From Belliella buryatensis (GTDB lineage Bacteria > Bacteroidota > Bacteroidia > Cytophagales > Cyclobacteriaceae), in assembly GCF_900188245.1 (NCBI RefSeq), contig NZ_FZOK01000001.1, positions 372,001 through 436,000 on the forward strand: a stretch of 64,000 bases of DNA. Reading direction: 5' to 3'. This document shows, piece after piece, positions 7,571 through 16,084 of the stretch. Position 1 is the first letter of the stretch. The number at the start of each line of letters is the position of its first letter. The notes under the pieces are model-generated. The model did no database searches. It was not told the DNA's origin and was given only the letters and a program-made list of their open reading frames with translations. A program made the position numbers and the translations under genes.

Positions 7571-7691
7571 CCATTCCTAATATCAAGCAAGTTCGAGGAT
7601 ATAATTCCACTTTATTCCAAGCCTATTTCTATTTTATTTCTACCTTATTTCAGCTTTATCTTAATTCAATCCGCTCTAACCTAAAAATACA

Positions 7692-8606
7692 ATGATCAAC
7701 ATCACCCACAAATCCACCACCCTTAGAAAAGCCATAGCGCAGGCCATTGTTAAAGTGAGTTCGGAAGAAACCATCGCTGCTGTGATCAATAAAACAGTGC
7801 CCAAGGGAGATGTATTTGAAATGGCCAAGGTGGCGGGACTTTTTGCTGCCAAGCGTACTGCTGACATGATTCCGGATTGCCATCCTCTTCCTGTGGAGTT
7901 TACTTCCGTGAATTACGAAATCAAAGGTTTGGAGATTTATGTCTTGGTAGAAATCCACACCATCTACAAAACAGGCGTAGAGGTGGAAGCCATGCATGCT
8001 GCATCGGTGGTGGCCCTGACCATGTATGACATGCTCAAACCCATAGACAAAAACATCAGCATTGAGCAGATCAAATTGGTGGAGAAAAAAGGGGGAAAAA
8101 CAGATTATGCAAAAGACAAGGAGCAAAACCTCAAAGCCGCTGTAATTGTCTGTTCGGACAGCATTGCATCGGGTCAAAAAGAAGACCGGGCAGGTAAAGT
8201 TATTATCCAAAAATTAGAAACTTCAAAAGTCAGCATTGAAGATTATTCTATCATCCCTGACGAAAAAGAAAAGATCCAAAGCAAGCTCAAAGGATTTGTA
8301 GAGGAAGGCTTGGACATGATCATCTTCACAGGAGGAACAGGACTTTCACCCAAAGATGTAACCCCCGAGGCCATCAGACCGCTGATAGAGCGGGAAGTAC
8401 CCGGAATAGAAGAGGCCATCCGCAGCTATGGACAAGCCAGAATGCCCTACTCCATGCTCTCTAGGTCTGTTGCTGGTTTGATCGGCAATACCCTCGTGCT
8501 AGCCTTACCAGGTTCCACCAAAGGAGCAGAAGAATCTATGGATGCCATTTTTCCTGCTGTTTTACACATATTCAAAGTTTTGGAAGGACCGAAGTATAGG
8601 CATTGA
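7692..8606 (+). CDS. moaC: Bifunctional MoaC-MoaB fusion (cyclic pyranopterin synthase / molybdopterin adenylyltransferase)
   Basis: This 304-aa protein fuses two Mo-cofactor activities. Residues 1 to ~145 are MoaC, which completes cyclic pyranopterin formation after MoaA (DCHPLPVEF near residue 62; [26 protein letters not shown] near residues 96-121). Residues ~155-304 are a MoaB/MogA domain that adenylylates molybdopterin for MoeA ([45 protein letters not shown]). Both domains look complete, with catalytic motifs present. The fusion links the early and late steps of the pathway in one polypeptide. Confidence 0.93.
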   Translation: MINITHKSTTLRKAIAQAIVKVSSEETIAAVINKTVPKGDVFEMAKVAGLFAAKRTADMIPDCHPLPVEFTSVNYEIKGLEIYVLVEIHTIYKTGVEVEAMHAASVVALTMYDMLKPIDKNISIEQIKLVEKKGGKTDYAKDKEQNLKAAVIVCSDSIASGQKEDRAGKVIIQKLETSKVSIEDYSIIPDEKEKIQSKLKGFVEEGLDMIIFTGGTGLSPKDVTPEAIRPLIEREVPGIEEAIRSYGQARMPYSMLSRSVAGLIGNTLVLALPGSTKGAEESMDAIFPAVLHIFKVLEGPKYRH

Positions 8607-8784
8607 AAACCCTGCTTTATGATTTCAATTTGATTGAAGGTGACTTATCCAAAGTTAAGAATTACCAACGTTAGATTGCATTTTTAACCAAACTTTGGAA
8701 AAGTTCTCAATCAATTTATTGTCAATATAAACAACATTGATTCTACTATTTTTTAATGATCAATGAACTATTTAACTCTATTAC

Positions 8785-8796
8785 ATGTATATACAT
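8785..8796. promoter_or_regulatory. Perfect 12-bp palindrome ATGTATATACAT upstream of the nitroreductase gene
   Basis: The sequence ATGTAT/ATACAT lies 20 nt before the chosen ATG of the nitroreductase gene. It is a perfect inverted repeat without a loop, as expected for a dimeric repressor site. No regulator can be assigned, and an AT-rich 12-mer can also arise by chance. Confidence 0.3.
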
Positions 8797-8816
8797 CAGT
8801 TAACAAGACAAATAAA

Positions 8817-9449
8817 ATGAGTACAACGATAAACAGTTTGAATTGGCGCTATGCAGCCAAAAGAATGAATGGGCAGCAAGTTCCTGCTGAAAAACTAGAA
8901 AACATCTTAGAATCTATCAGATTGACCGCTACTTCTAATGGGTTGCAACCATTCACGGTATTGGTCATTGAAGACAAGGAGACTAGGGAAAAGCTCTTCA
9001 AGTCTGCTGTGAAGCAACCGCAGGTGGTAGAAGGGTCTCACCTACTGGTCTTTGCTGCTTGGAAAAACATCACTCCTAAGCAGATTGATACATATTTCGA
9101 CCTTGTATATGCAGAAAGAGGTATGGAAAAAGGAGCTCTTGATCAATATGCCAACTTTTTAAAGGAACATTTTGCCAAACAAACTGAGACTGAAATTTTC
9201 AATTGGGCGTCCAAGCAGGCTTACATCGCATTGGGAACCGCTTTGGTGTCGGCTGCTGAGGAAAAAGTTGATAGCACACCAATGGAAGGTTTCAATCCTG
9301 CCGAAGTGGATGAAATCTTAAGGCTAGCCGAAAAAGGTTTAGGTGCTTCGTCTCTTTTAGCATTGGGCTTCAGAGACGACCATGCTGATCACTTAGTGAA
9401 TGCCAAGAAAGTTAGAAGACCAAAAGACAAGTTATTTGTAAAAATCTAA
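8817..9449 (+). CDS. Nitroreductase family NAD(P)H:FMN oxidoreductase
   Basis: This 210-aa protein is of the NfsB/nitroreductase type, an FMN enzyme that reduces nitro compounds and quinones with NAD(P)H. Visible motifs are NWRYAAKRMNGQ at the start, ATSNGLQPF near residue 37, the EGSHLLVFAAW strand and the closing GLGASSLLALGFRDDHAD. The frame is open 18 codons further upstream, but the ATG at 8817 gives the usual N-terminus. A transcription terminator follows at once, so it is a single-gene unit between the Mo-cofactor cluster and the sensor kinase. Confidence 0.85.
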   Translation: MSTTINSLNWRYAAKRMNGQQVPAEKLENILESIRLTATSNGLQPFTVLVIEDKETREKLFKSAVKQPQVVEGSHLLVFAAWKNITPKQIDTYFDLVYAERGMEKGALDQYANFLKEHFAKQTETEIFNWASKQAYIALGTALVSAAEEKVDSTPMEGFNPAEVDEILRLAEKGLGASSLLALGFRDDHADHLVNAKKVRRPKDKLFVKI

Positions 9450-9455
9450 ACTTAA

Positions 9456-9482
9456 ATCCCAGTTTAATGCTGGGATATTTTT
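9456..9482 (+). terminator. Rho-independent terminator after the nitroreductase gene
   Basis: Stem ATCCCAG (9456-9462) pairs with CTGGGAT (9470-9476) around a 7-nt loop and is followed by a T-rich run. It lies 6 nt after the stop codon. Confidence 0.8.
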
Positions 9483-9689
9483 ATTTTCTAGCAGATCATT
9501 TCATCTACTAAAAATAAAGCTATAGAAAACATTTATACCATTAAATCTAGCATTGGTAATCATTAATTTTCAGGTTGTAAAGTAAATTCAAGTAATAAAA
9601 AAACATTCGATTATTTTACCGAAATTGGAGAAGAGTAATTTCAATCACCCTCTGATACTCAATTCTAAAATTGTAAAACTTATCACCAA

Positions 9690-12600
9690 ATGTTTTCCCG
9701 CATGAAAGACGAGGATGCAGTCAAAAAGAGGTTAGCTTACCTTGAACCCATCGAGATACTTTATACCCTTCCAGAAAAAGAATATGACGCTATCACCCAA
9801 TTGGCTGCATTTATCTGCGGAACCCCCATTAGTTTGATTACCTTATTGGATGACAAAAATCAATTTTTCAAGTCACATCATGGACTAAACATTTCAGAAA
9901 TTCCATTAGAGTATTCAATTTGTAATCAAGCAATTCAGCATTCGGATCAGCCTTTTATTGTCCAAGATTTACATGCAGATGAAAGGTTCAAAGATAACCC
10001 TCTGATCAACCAAGATCCGAAAATTTCTTTTTATGCTGGTATACCATTAATCACTCCAAGCGGGACCTCCTTAGGAACACTATGTGTGATGGATCACAAC
10101 CCAAGGAGTTTATCAGAAGCACAGATTGAAGCACTATTAAAATTAAGAGATCAAGTCATCACGCTTTTGGAGTTAAGGCACCTTAGTTTTGCAGGAAACA
10201 AGCAAATCCAAGAATTAGAAGCTGCAAAAGATAGAAATAGGAAACTGATTGAAAATACGGATGGAATTTTTTGGGAAGCAGACGCACAGACTTTTGAGTT
10301 TTATTATGTAAGCCCTCAAGCAGAAAAATTCATAGGATATACAGCAGAGGAGTGGTTGAATACACCCAATTTTTGGCAAGATCATATTCATCCAGATGAT
10401 AGAACATATGCTATCAATACCTGTCATACGGAAACTACACGGCTTCAAGACCATACCTTTGACTATAGAATGAGAACCAAATCTGGCGAATACATTTGGA
10501 TGCAAGACAAGGTAAAGGTATATGCCAAAGATGGCAAACCACATAGAATTACGGGATTATTGATTGATATCAACGCTTCAAAAAAAATAGAAAAAGCACT
10601 CGCCGCAAGTGAAAAAAAATTCCGTGCTATTGTACAAGATGGAGGAGACATGATTACTATCTTGGATACTGATGGTAACTTTACCTATATCAGTTCCACC
10701 GCATTCAATATATTGGGATGGGTTCCCGATAAAATGTTAGGTGAAAACTGCTTTGATTTAATCCATCCTGAAGATTTGACATTGGTGCTAGAAGAATTCA
10801 AACAACTTCAAAAATCCAAAAGAATTGAACTTACACCATACAGGTTCAAAGATAATCTTGGTCGATGGAGATGGATAGAAACCATAGCAACCAACTTCCT
10901 AGATGAAGAAGGAATCAAAGGCATTTTGACAAACTCAAGAGATATTAGCAAGCAACAGGAATTTCAGCAAAAGCTTGAAAGCAGTGAGGCGCGCTACCGC
11001 TTATTCTTCGAATCCCAAAGCAATTACATTATCAAAACAGACCTTGAAGGAAGATATACCTACGTCAATAAAAAATTCATAGAGGAGTTTGGTTGGATCC
11101 ATAATTATAATTTTGAAGGAAGATATTCGCTAGAATCAATATGTGATTATCATCACGAAAAAGTGATTGAAATTGTTAGTAAATGCATGGAAGAACCTGG
11201 AAGGGTTTATAAATTTGAAGTTGATAAACCTGCCAAAAAAGCTGGAGAGGTAGTAACAACGCTGTGGGACTTTGTATGCCTTACAGATGAAGATGGCAAC
11301 CCTACCGAGATCCAATGCTCTGGGATCAACATCAATGACAGGATTAAGGCTGAAAGACAGGTAAAAGAAATCAACGAACGCTTTGAATTACTCAATGAAG
11401 CAAGTTCTGAGGTGATTTATGAGTCTAATCCCATAACTGGTGATTTTTATTTGGGTAGAAATTTTGAGAGAATTTTTGGACATTTAATTGACCGAGAAAA
11501 AGAAGTCAAAGATTGGTACAAAGAGCTGATTCACCCTGATGATAAGGATTTTGCAGTCAATTCTTTCAATCTAGCCTTAGAAAACCCAAAGACCGAAAAA
11601 TGGTCTCATATCTACCGCATGCGCAATAAAGCTGGGGAATATTTATGGATAGAAGATTCTGCTGTTATCTTGAGAAACAAACAAGGTGAACCTATCAGAA
11701 TAATTGGAACAATCAAAGATATTACTGAAATCGAAAGGATCAAGGAGCTACTTGACTCTGCTTCCAAACTTTCAAAAGTCGGTGGTTGGGAAATCAATAT
11801 GATCAAAAATACGCTCAGCTGGACACCTACTACATGTGATATCTTTGGAGTTCCGCACGATTATAAACCGGACGTGGCAAAAGCCATCAACTTCTACAAA
11901 GAAGAATTTCGCGAAGAAATTTCCAGTTGTGTTGAAAACGCAATCGAGAAAAACCAAAGCTATGAAGCAGATTCCATCATCATCACCATGCATGGAGAAG
12001 AAAAATGGATCAAATCAATAGGACAACCAGAATTTGTCAATGGTAAATGTGTGAGGGTCTATGGCAGTGTTCAGGATATTCATGATAAAAAACTCTCCGA
12101 GCAAAAGCTTCAGCAATTGAACCTGGAACTTCAAAAAAACATCAAAGGCTTAGCCTTATCCAATCAGGAATTGGAACAATTTGCTTATATCGCCTCACAT
12201 GATTTGCAAGAACCTTTGAGAATGGTCAGTAGCTTCATGAGGCTCTTAGAGAAAAAATATGACCAAATACTAGATGAAAAGGCCAAACAATACATTCATT
12301 TTGCCATAGATGGGGCTAATAGAATGAAACAGATCATTCTTGACCTATTGGAGTTTTCCAGAGTAGGTAGAGACAATGGTAATATGGAATATATCCCAGT
12401 GAAGTCTATTATCGAAAAAGTGCTTGGACTCCAAAGTAAAAGAATCTTGGAGCTTAACGCTATGTTTGAAATAGGAGACCTTCCAATGATCAAATCCTTT
12501 GAAACACCCATCAGACAAATCTTCCAAAACCTAATTGAAAACAGCCTCAAATATACTCGAAAGGGAGTAAAGCCTTCGATAAAAATTAAAGCAGAGGAAC

Positions 12601-12836
12601 TCCCCAATTATTGGAAATTCTCAGTTGAGGACAATGGACTAGGAATACAGCAAGAGTATTTCGATAAGATCTTCATATTGTTTCAAAGATTACATACCAA
12701 GGATGAATTCTCAGGAACAGGTATAGGTCTTGCTATTGTCAAGAAAAACGTTGACCTACTCGGAGGAGAGATATGGGTAGAGTCAGAAGTTGATAAAGGC
12801 ACCACCTTTTTCTTTACCATCAAAAAACAACTCTAG
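9690..12836 (+). CDS. GAF / multi-PAS hybrid-free sensor histidine kinase
   Basis: This 1048-aa cytoplasmic sensor kinase has no clear membrane segment. A GAF domain spans roughly residues 20-165 (ITLLDDKNQFF; AGIPLITPSGTSLGTLCVMD). About five PAS/PAC modules follow at ~185-305, 310-430, 432-560, 560-685 and 690-800, marked by repeated 'HPDD' and 'YRMR.K.GEYLWIED' motifs. Then come a HisKA domain with His837 in ASHDLQEPLRMV and an HATPase_c domain (N-box QNLIENSLKY, G1 EDNGLGI, G2 GTGIGLAIVKK) to the end. It lacks a receiver domain, and no response regulator is adjacent. The ligands are unknown. Its place upstream of the Rrf2/Ric/nos genes is suggestive of redox or NO sensing but not evidence for it. 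Confidence 0.9.
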   Translation: MFSRMKDEDAVKKRLAYLEPIEILYTLPEKEYDAITQLAAFICGTPISLITLLDDKNQFFKSHHGLNISEIPLEYSICNQAIQHSDQPFIVQDLHADERFKDNPLINQDPKISFYAGIPLITPSGTSLGTLCVMDHNPRSLSEAQIEALLKLRDQVITLLELRHLSFAGNKQIQELEAAKDRNRKLIENTDGIFWEADAQTFEFYYVSPQAEKFIGYTAEEWLNTPNFWQDHIHPDDRTYAINTCHTETTRLQDHTFDYRMRTKSGEYIWMQDKVKVYAKDGKPHRITGLLIDINASKKIEKALAASEKKFRAIVQDGGDMITILDTDGNFTYISSTAFNILGWVPDKMLGENCFDLIHPEDLTLVLEEFKQLQKSKRIELTPYRFKDNLGRWRWIETIATNFLDEEGIKGILTNSRDISKQQEFQQKLESSEARYRLFFESQSNYIIKTDLEGRYTYVNKKFIEEFGWIHNYNFEGRYSLESICDYHHEKVIEIVSKCMEEPGRVYKFEVDKPAKKAGEVVTTLWDFVCLTDEDGNPTEIQCSGININDRIKAERQVKEINERFELLNEASSEVIYESNPITGDFYLGRNFERIFGHLIDREKEVKDWYKELIHPDDKDFAVNSFNLALENPKTEKWSHIYRMRNKAGEYLWIEDSAVILRNKQGEPIRIIGTIKDITEIERIKELLDSASKLSKVGGWEINMIKNTLSWTPTTCDIFGVPHDYKPDVAKAINFYKEEFREEISSCVENAIEKNQSYEADSIIITMHGEEKWIKSIGQPEFVNGKCVRVYGSVQDIHDKKLSEQKLQQLNLELQKNIKGLALSNQELEQFAYIASHDLQEPLRMVSSFMRLLEKKYDQILDEKAKQYIHFAIDGANRMKQIILDLLEFSRVGRDNGNMEYIPVKSIIEKVLGLQSKRILELNAMFEIGDLPMIKSFETPIRQIFQNLIENSLKYTRKGVKPSIKIKAEELPNYWKFSVEDNGLGIQQEYFDKIFILFQRLHTKDEFSGTGIGLAIVKKNVDLLGGEIWVESEVDKGTTFFFTIKKQL

Positions 12837-12971
12837 CTAGTAATCTTATATTTCAGCCTTTCAAATAGCCATTACAGAACATATCCGTGGACGTTTATTT
12901 TTCCGCTGAAGCTTACTTCAAAAAGCTGCTTCAACTCTCATATTATTAAACTACATTATAAAAAAATATTT

Positions 12972-13018
12972 AAAGATATTTTTGTCTTTATTTAAATAAA
13001 GGATATATTTGTCCTGTA
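12972..13018 (+). promoter_or_regulatory. Promoter of the Rrf2 gene with overlapping operator-like palindromes
   Basis: A consensus Bacteroidota promoter is present: TTTG (12981-12984), a 19-nt spacer and TATATTTG (13004-13011, matching TAnnTTTG). It overlaps two imperfect palindromes of the same layout, AAAGATA-N4-TGTCTTT (12972-12989) and AGGATA-N4-TGTCCT (13000-13015). Between them is the perfect 16-bp palindrome CTTTATTTAAATAAAG (12986-13001). Operators covering both promoter boxes imply autorepression by the Rrf2 protein. A TSS near 13018 excludes the upstream TTG as the start and supports the ATG at 13030. Confidence 0.65.
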
Positions 13019-13029
13019 TTAAGGAGAAG

Positions 13030-13461
13030 ATGTTTTCAAAAGCCTGCAAATATGCCATCAACGCCATGATCTATGTGGCTTCTTTACCTGAGAACGGGCA
13101 GCGCGCTGGATTGAAAGAAATCGCTAAGGCAATCAATTCTCCTGAAGCATTCACAGCAAAAATACTTCAGCAACTCGTCAGGGATGAACTGCTGAATTCA
13201 GCCAAAGGCCCACACGGGGGCTTTGAAATTCAAGGAAATCCAAATACCATTACTATTGCACAAATAGTAGGTAGCATAGATGGTGACATGATCTTCACAG
13301 GGTGTGCCCTAGGCTTGGAAAAATGCTCAGAAGATCACCCCTGCCCTGTTCACCACAAATTCAAGGCAGTGCGAGACCATCTGACAGGCATGATGTTGAC
13401 TACCAATCTAAAGGATATAGCTACACGGGTCAATGATGGCATAAGCTTCCTGAAATATTAA
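13030..13461 (+). CDS. Rrf2 family Fe-S transcriptional regulator, NsrR-like
   Basis: This 143-aa winged-helix regulator reads MFSKACKYAINAMIYVA at the start, as Rrf2 proteins do. Cys92, Cys99 and Cys105 (C-x6-C-x5-C, in GCALGLEKCSEDHPC) are placed like the cluster ligands of NsrR and IscR. NsrR senses NO through its 4Fe-4S cluster and represses NO-defence genes. The neighbours (Ric repair protein, cytochromes, nos operon) fit an NO/N2O role better than Fe-S assembly control. An AAGGAG lies 4 nt before the ATG. It probably binds the palindromes in its own promoter and a similar one before ric. Confidence 0.85.
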   Translation: MFSKACKYAINAMIYVASLPENGQRAGLKEIAKAINSPEAFTAKILQQLVRDELLNSAKGPHGGFEIQGNPNTITIAQIVGSIDGDMIFTGCALGLEKCSEDHPCPVHHKFKAVRDHLTGMMLTTNLKDIATRVNDGISFLKY

Positions 13462-13478
13462 AAAAATTTAGAATAATA

Positions 13479-13496
13479 AAAGATAAAATAGTCTTC
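13479..13496. promoter_or_regulatory. Third operator-like site (AAAGATA-N4-AGTCTTC) before ric
   Basis: The core AAGA-N8-TCTT here has the same spacing as the site at 12972-12989, and as AGGA-N8-TCCT at 13000-13015. It lies in the 53-nt gap between the Rrf2 gene and ric, 19 nt before the ric ATG. No TAnnTTTG box is seen in this gap, so if it is functional it may modulate read-through or an unrecognised promoter. Confidence 0.4.
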
Positions 13497-13514
13497 CATA
13501 AACCACAAAAAGAA

Positions 13515-14237
13515 ATGATCAAGGAACTAGCAAATAGAAAAGTAGGCGGAATAGTCGCAGAAAACTTCAAAACAGCCAAGGTTTTCACGCAATACGGAAT
13601 AGACTTCTGCTGTAAAGGCGGAATCAGTGTATCGGATGCTTGCGAAAAGAATGGTGTAGAACTATCCAGCATTCTTGCAGATTTGGAACAAATAGTCGTA
13701 CAGCCCCAAGAGGTTCAATACAAGGATTTTGGATTAAGTCAACTAATAGATCATATCGTGACTAAGCACCATAGATTTGTAGAAGAAACCATCTCTGTAT
13801 TAAAAATCTACCTCCCAAAACTTGCAGCTGTACATGGTGGGCGTCACCCAGAGCTCTTTGCTGTGGCACAGGAGTTTTTGCTAGCTGCTGATGCCTTGAC
13901 TGCTCATATGAAAAAAGAGGAATTGGTCCTATTTCCTTACATCAAAGCTATGGAAGAAGCCGATAGTAGTGGGTTTCGCCTATCAGAAGCCCATTTTGGA
14001 CATATCAACAATCCTATTTCCATGATGGAGCACGAGCATGACACAGAGGGAGAGCGATTCAGAAAGATAGCAGCATTGACCGACGGCTATACATGCCCTC
14101 CTGATGGCTGCCAAACCTACAGGGTTGCATTTTCCCTATTACAAGAATTTGAAGAGGACCTACATACACATATTCACTTGGAAAATAACATCCTCTTCCC
14201 CAAAGCTGTGAATTTATATCAAAAACTCAACGCTTAA
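13515..14237 (+). CDS. ric: Iron-sulfur cluster repair di-iron protein (Ric/ScdA/YtfE)
   Basis: This 240-aa protein repairs Fe-S clusters damaged by nitric oxide or oxidants. The N-terminal ScdA_N (DUF542) domain carries the Cys pair C32-C33 in GIDFCCKGG. The rest is a hemerythrin-like four-helix bundle with di-iron ligand candidates in TKHHRFVEE, HMKKEELVLFPYI, EHEHDTEGE and HTHIHLENNILFPKA. Length and layout match YtfE/ScdA. It lies directly behind the NsrR-like regulator and 6 nt ahead of the membrane oxidase-like gene, so it belongs to the nitrosative-stress part of the operon. Confidence 0.93.
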   Translation: MIKELANRKVGGIVAENFKTAKVFTQYGIDFCCKGGISVSDACEKNGVELSSILADLEQIVVQPQEVQYKDFGLSQLIDHIVTKHHRFVEETISVLKIYLPKLAAVHGGRHPELFAVAQEFLLAADALTAHMKKEELVLFPYIKAMEEADSSGFRLSEAHFGHINNPISMMEHEHDTEGERFRKIAALTDGYTCPPDGCQTYRVAFSLLQEFEEDLHTHIHLENNILFPKAVNLYQKLNA

Positions 14238-14243
14238 TCACCG

Positions 14244-16067
14244 ATGAATACTGCCCTTAATCATATGGCCAAATTGCAAATGCCTTCCATAGTCTCCAAG
14301 TCTCTTCCCAAGACCTGGATAACTTGGGCAGTATTCTTTTTCTTTTGCGCTGCTGTATTTGGACTAGCCATGCGCTATTTCTTTATCGGAGAAGTACCAT
14401 TTTTTGAGTATAAGCATCTCCTCCACGCACATTCTCATGTTGCACTATTGGGATGGGGCTACTTACTTGTGGCGGGTTTATTGACTTTCAGCTACGTCAG
14501 AAGCCCACATAGGCTTAAGATCTACAAAAAAATATTAATCCTGACCATCATCGCGAATTTAGGCATGATGATGAGTTTTCCTTTTCAAGGCTACGGAGGA
14601 TTTAGCATTGCATTTTCTACCATGCACCTTGTGATGAGCTATGTTTTTGCTTATTTCTTCTTTCAGGATTTAAAAAAATCACCTTCAAATACCGCTAAAA
14701 ACTTAATCAAACTCAGCATCATCTGGATGCTAATTTCAAGCATAGGCCTGTGGGCTATCGCACCCATTGGCGCTACTTTAGGACGATTGCACCCACTTTA
14801 TTTTATGTCGGTTCAGTGGTTCTTACATTTCCAGTTGAATGGCTGGTTTGTTTACGCATTTCTTGGTTTACTCTTAGCTTATATGGAAACCAAAGGCAAC
14901 TTTGTAATCATTGGCCAAAAAACACTTTTTGCACTTCATTTATCACTCTTCCTAACCTATGCACTTTCAGTGGCTTGGAGTACGCCAATCATTGGTCTTT
15001 TGTACCTGAATGGGCTGGGGGTTCTATTACAAGTGATCGCTTATTTCATCATTTTGAAACCAATAATCAGACACCTCTACAACATCCACACTTTTTCAAA
15101 AATCTGGATCAATTCCATGCTATGGATAGGTATCATTAGCCTTCTAGCCAAAGCCTTGATTCAAGCAACCCTCATACTTCCAGATGTGGCCAACATTGCC
15201 TATACCATCAGAAATTATGTGATTGGATTTGTTCATTTGGTCATGCTTGGAGCCATTACTTTTGGCTTGGGAGCATTAGCTTTGAAAAACAAATGGCTTA
15301 GCAATAGCTCATTGAGTAAAACAGCCTGGATATTACTTTCTATTGGGTTTATCTCTTCAGAATTACTCCTTCTAGTTCAAGGCACCTTACTCTGGGCAAA
15401 GTTGGGGTTTATTTCACATTATCATCTTTTGATCTTTGTCTCCTCCTCATTTTTCCCCATTGGTCTGAGCATAATGCTAATTGCTCAATGGACGTCATTT
15501 CCTCTCTTTCAGAAATCACCAAATCCAATTCATATCCAACAAAATCAACACAAATCTAAAAACACAGAAACTATGAAAAGTACAGTACTGATGTCATTTG
15601 GAATATTTGTAATACTCCTGATGGCAAGCTGCAGTGGAGGGAGCAGTGAAAATCAAGGTTCATATACCCCTCCTAGCGCTCAAAAAGAAAAAATAGCAGA
15701 TCCAAAAGGGATAGGAGAAATCAAAGAAGTAAATCTCGGTGATGGAATCGATCAGGTCTTGGCTGAAAAAGGAAAAGCCATCCTTGACATGAAATGTACA
15801 GCCTGTCATCAATACGATGCCAAGCGTATAGTGGGCCCTGGCTTTGAAGGAGTCACCAATAGAAGAAGACCTGAATGGATCATGAATATGATCACCAACG
15901 TGGATGCCATGCTAGATGAAGATCCTATAGCCCAACAATTATTGGAAGAATGTCTAACTAGGATGCCCAATCAAAACATCTCTTTAGATGAATCCAGACA
16001 AATCCTCGAATACTTTAGAAAAAATGATAGAGAAAGAACTGGCGGCAGTGATGCAGCTCTAAACTGA
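14244..16067 (+). CDS. Heme-copper-oxidase-like membrane protein in frame with a lipoprotein cytochrome c
   Basis: This is a 607-codon open frame. Residues 1 to ~420 form about 12 transmembrane helices with His-rich motifs, HAHSHVALLGW (H61, H63, H65) and QWFLHFQLNGW. These recall subunit I of cbb3/NorB-type heme-copper oxidases, though the match is distant. Residues 444-607 look like an independent protein. It starts MKSTVL, has a signal peptide ending in the lipobox LMASC (Cys463), and contains a class I cytochrome c with C518-x2-C521-H522 and a Met ligand candidate in TRMPNQN. No stop separates the two. The linker (SPNPIHIQQNQHKSKNTET) reads like former intergenic sequence. The product could be a true fusion or two proteins produced by internal initiation at 15573. 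nosZ follows 17 nt later. Confidence 0.75.
   Translation: MNTALNHMAKLQMPSIVSKSLPKTWITWAVFFFFCAAVFGLAMRYFFIGEVPFFEYKHLLHAHSHVALLGWGYLLVAGLLTFSYVRSPHRLKIYKKILILTIIANLGMMMSFPFQGYGGFSIAFSTMHLVMSYVFAYFFFQDLKKSPSNTAKNLIKLSIIWMLISSIGLWAIAPIGATLGRLHPLYFMSVQWFLHFQLNGWFVYAFLGLLLAYMETKGNFVIIGQKTLFALHLSLFLTYALSVAWSTPIIGLLYLNGLGVLLQVIAYFIILKPIIRHLYNIHTFSKIWINSMLWIGIISLLAKALIQATLILPDVANIAYTIRNYVIGFVHLVMLGAITFGLGALALKNKWLSNSSLSKTAWILLSIGFISSELLLLVQGTLLWAKLGFISHYHLLIFVSSSFFPIGLSIMLIAQWTSFPLFQKSPNPIHIQQNQHKSKNTETMKSTVLMSFGIFVILLMASCSGGSSENQGSYTPPSAQKEKIADPKGIGEIKEVNLGDGIDQVLAEKGKAILDMKCTACHQYDAKRIVGPGFEGVTNRRRPEWIMNMITNVDAMLDEDPIAQQLLEECLTRMPNQNISLDESRQILEYFRKNDRERTGGSDAALN
15573..16067 (+). CDS. Possible separately translated lipoprotein cytochrome c (electron donor to NosZ)
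   Basis: This is an alternative reading of the 3' part of the preceding frame. An ATG at 15573 begins a 164-aa protein with a normal Bacteroidota lipoprotein signal (lipidated Cys at residue 20), a short Gly/Ser-rich linker and one c-type heme site CTACH. Monoheme cytochromes next to nosZ are usual in clade II nos clusters and are thought to carry electrons to nitrous oxide reductase. The complete signal peptide inside the larger frame is the argument for independent initiation. No strong Shine-Dalgarno sequence precedes it, which is normal here. Confidence 0.5.
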   Translation: MKSTVLMSFGIFVILLMASCSGGSSENQGSYTPPSAQKEKIADPKGIGEIKEVNLGDGIDQVLAEKGKAILDMKCTACHQYDAKRIVGPGFEGVTNRRRPEWIMNMITNVDAMLDEDPIAQQLLEECLTRMPNQNISLDESRQILEYFRKNDRERTGGSDAALN

Positions 16068-16084
16068 TTTAAAAATTAAACCCA

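Noticed and set aside
8763-8816. 18-codon N-terminal extension of the nitroreductase
   Set aside because: The extension contains the ATGTATATACAT palindrome and does not match the family's N-terminus. The ATG at 8817 gives the usual start.
13009-13029. TTG start for the Rrf2 regulator
   Set aside because: The TTG lies inside the -7 box of the promoter. The ATG at 13030 gives the typical Rrf2 N-terminus.
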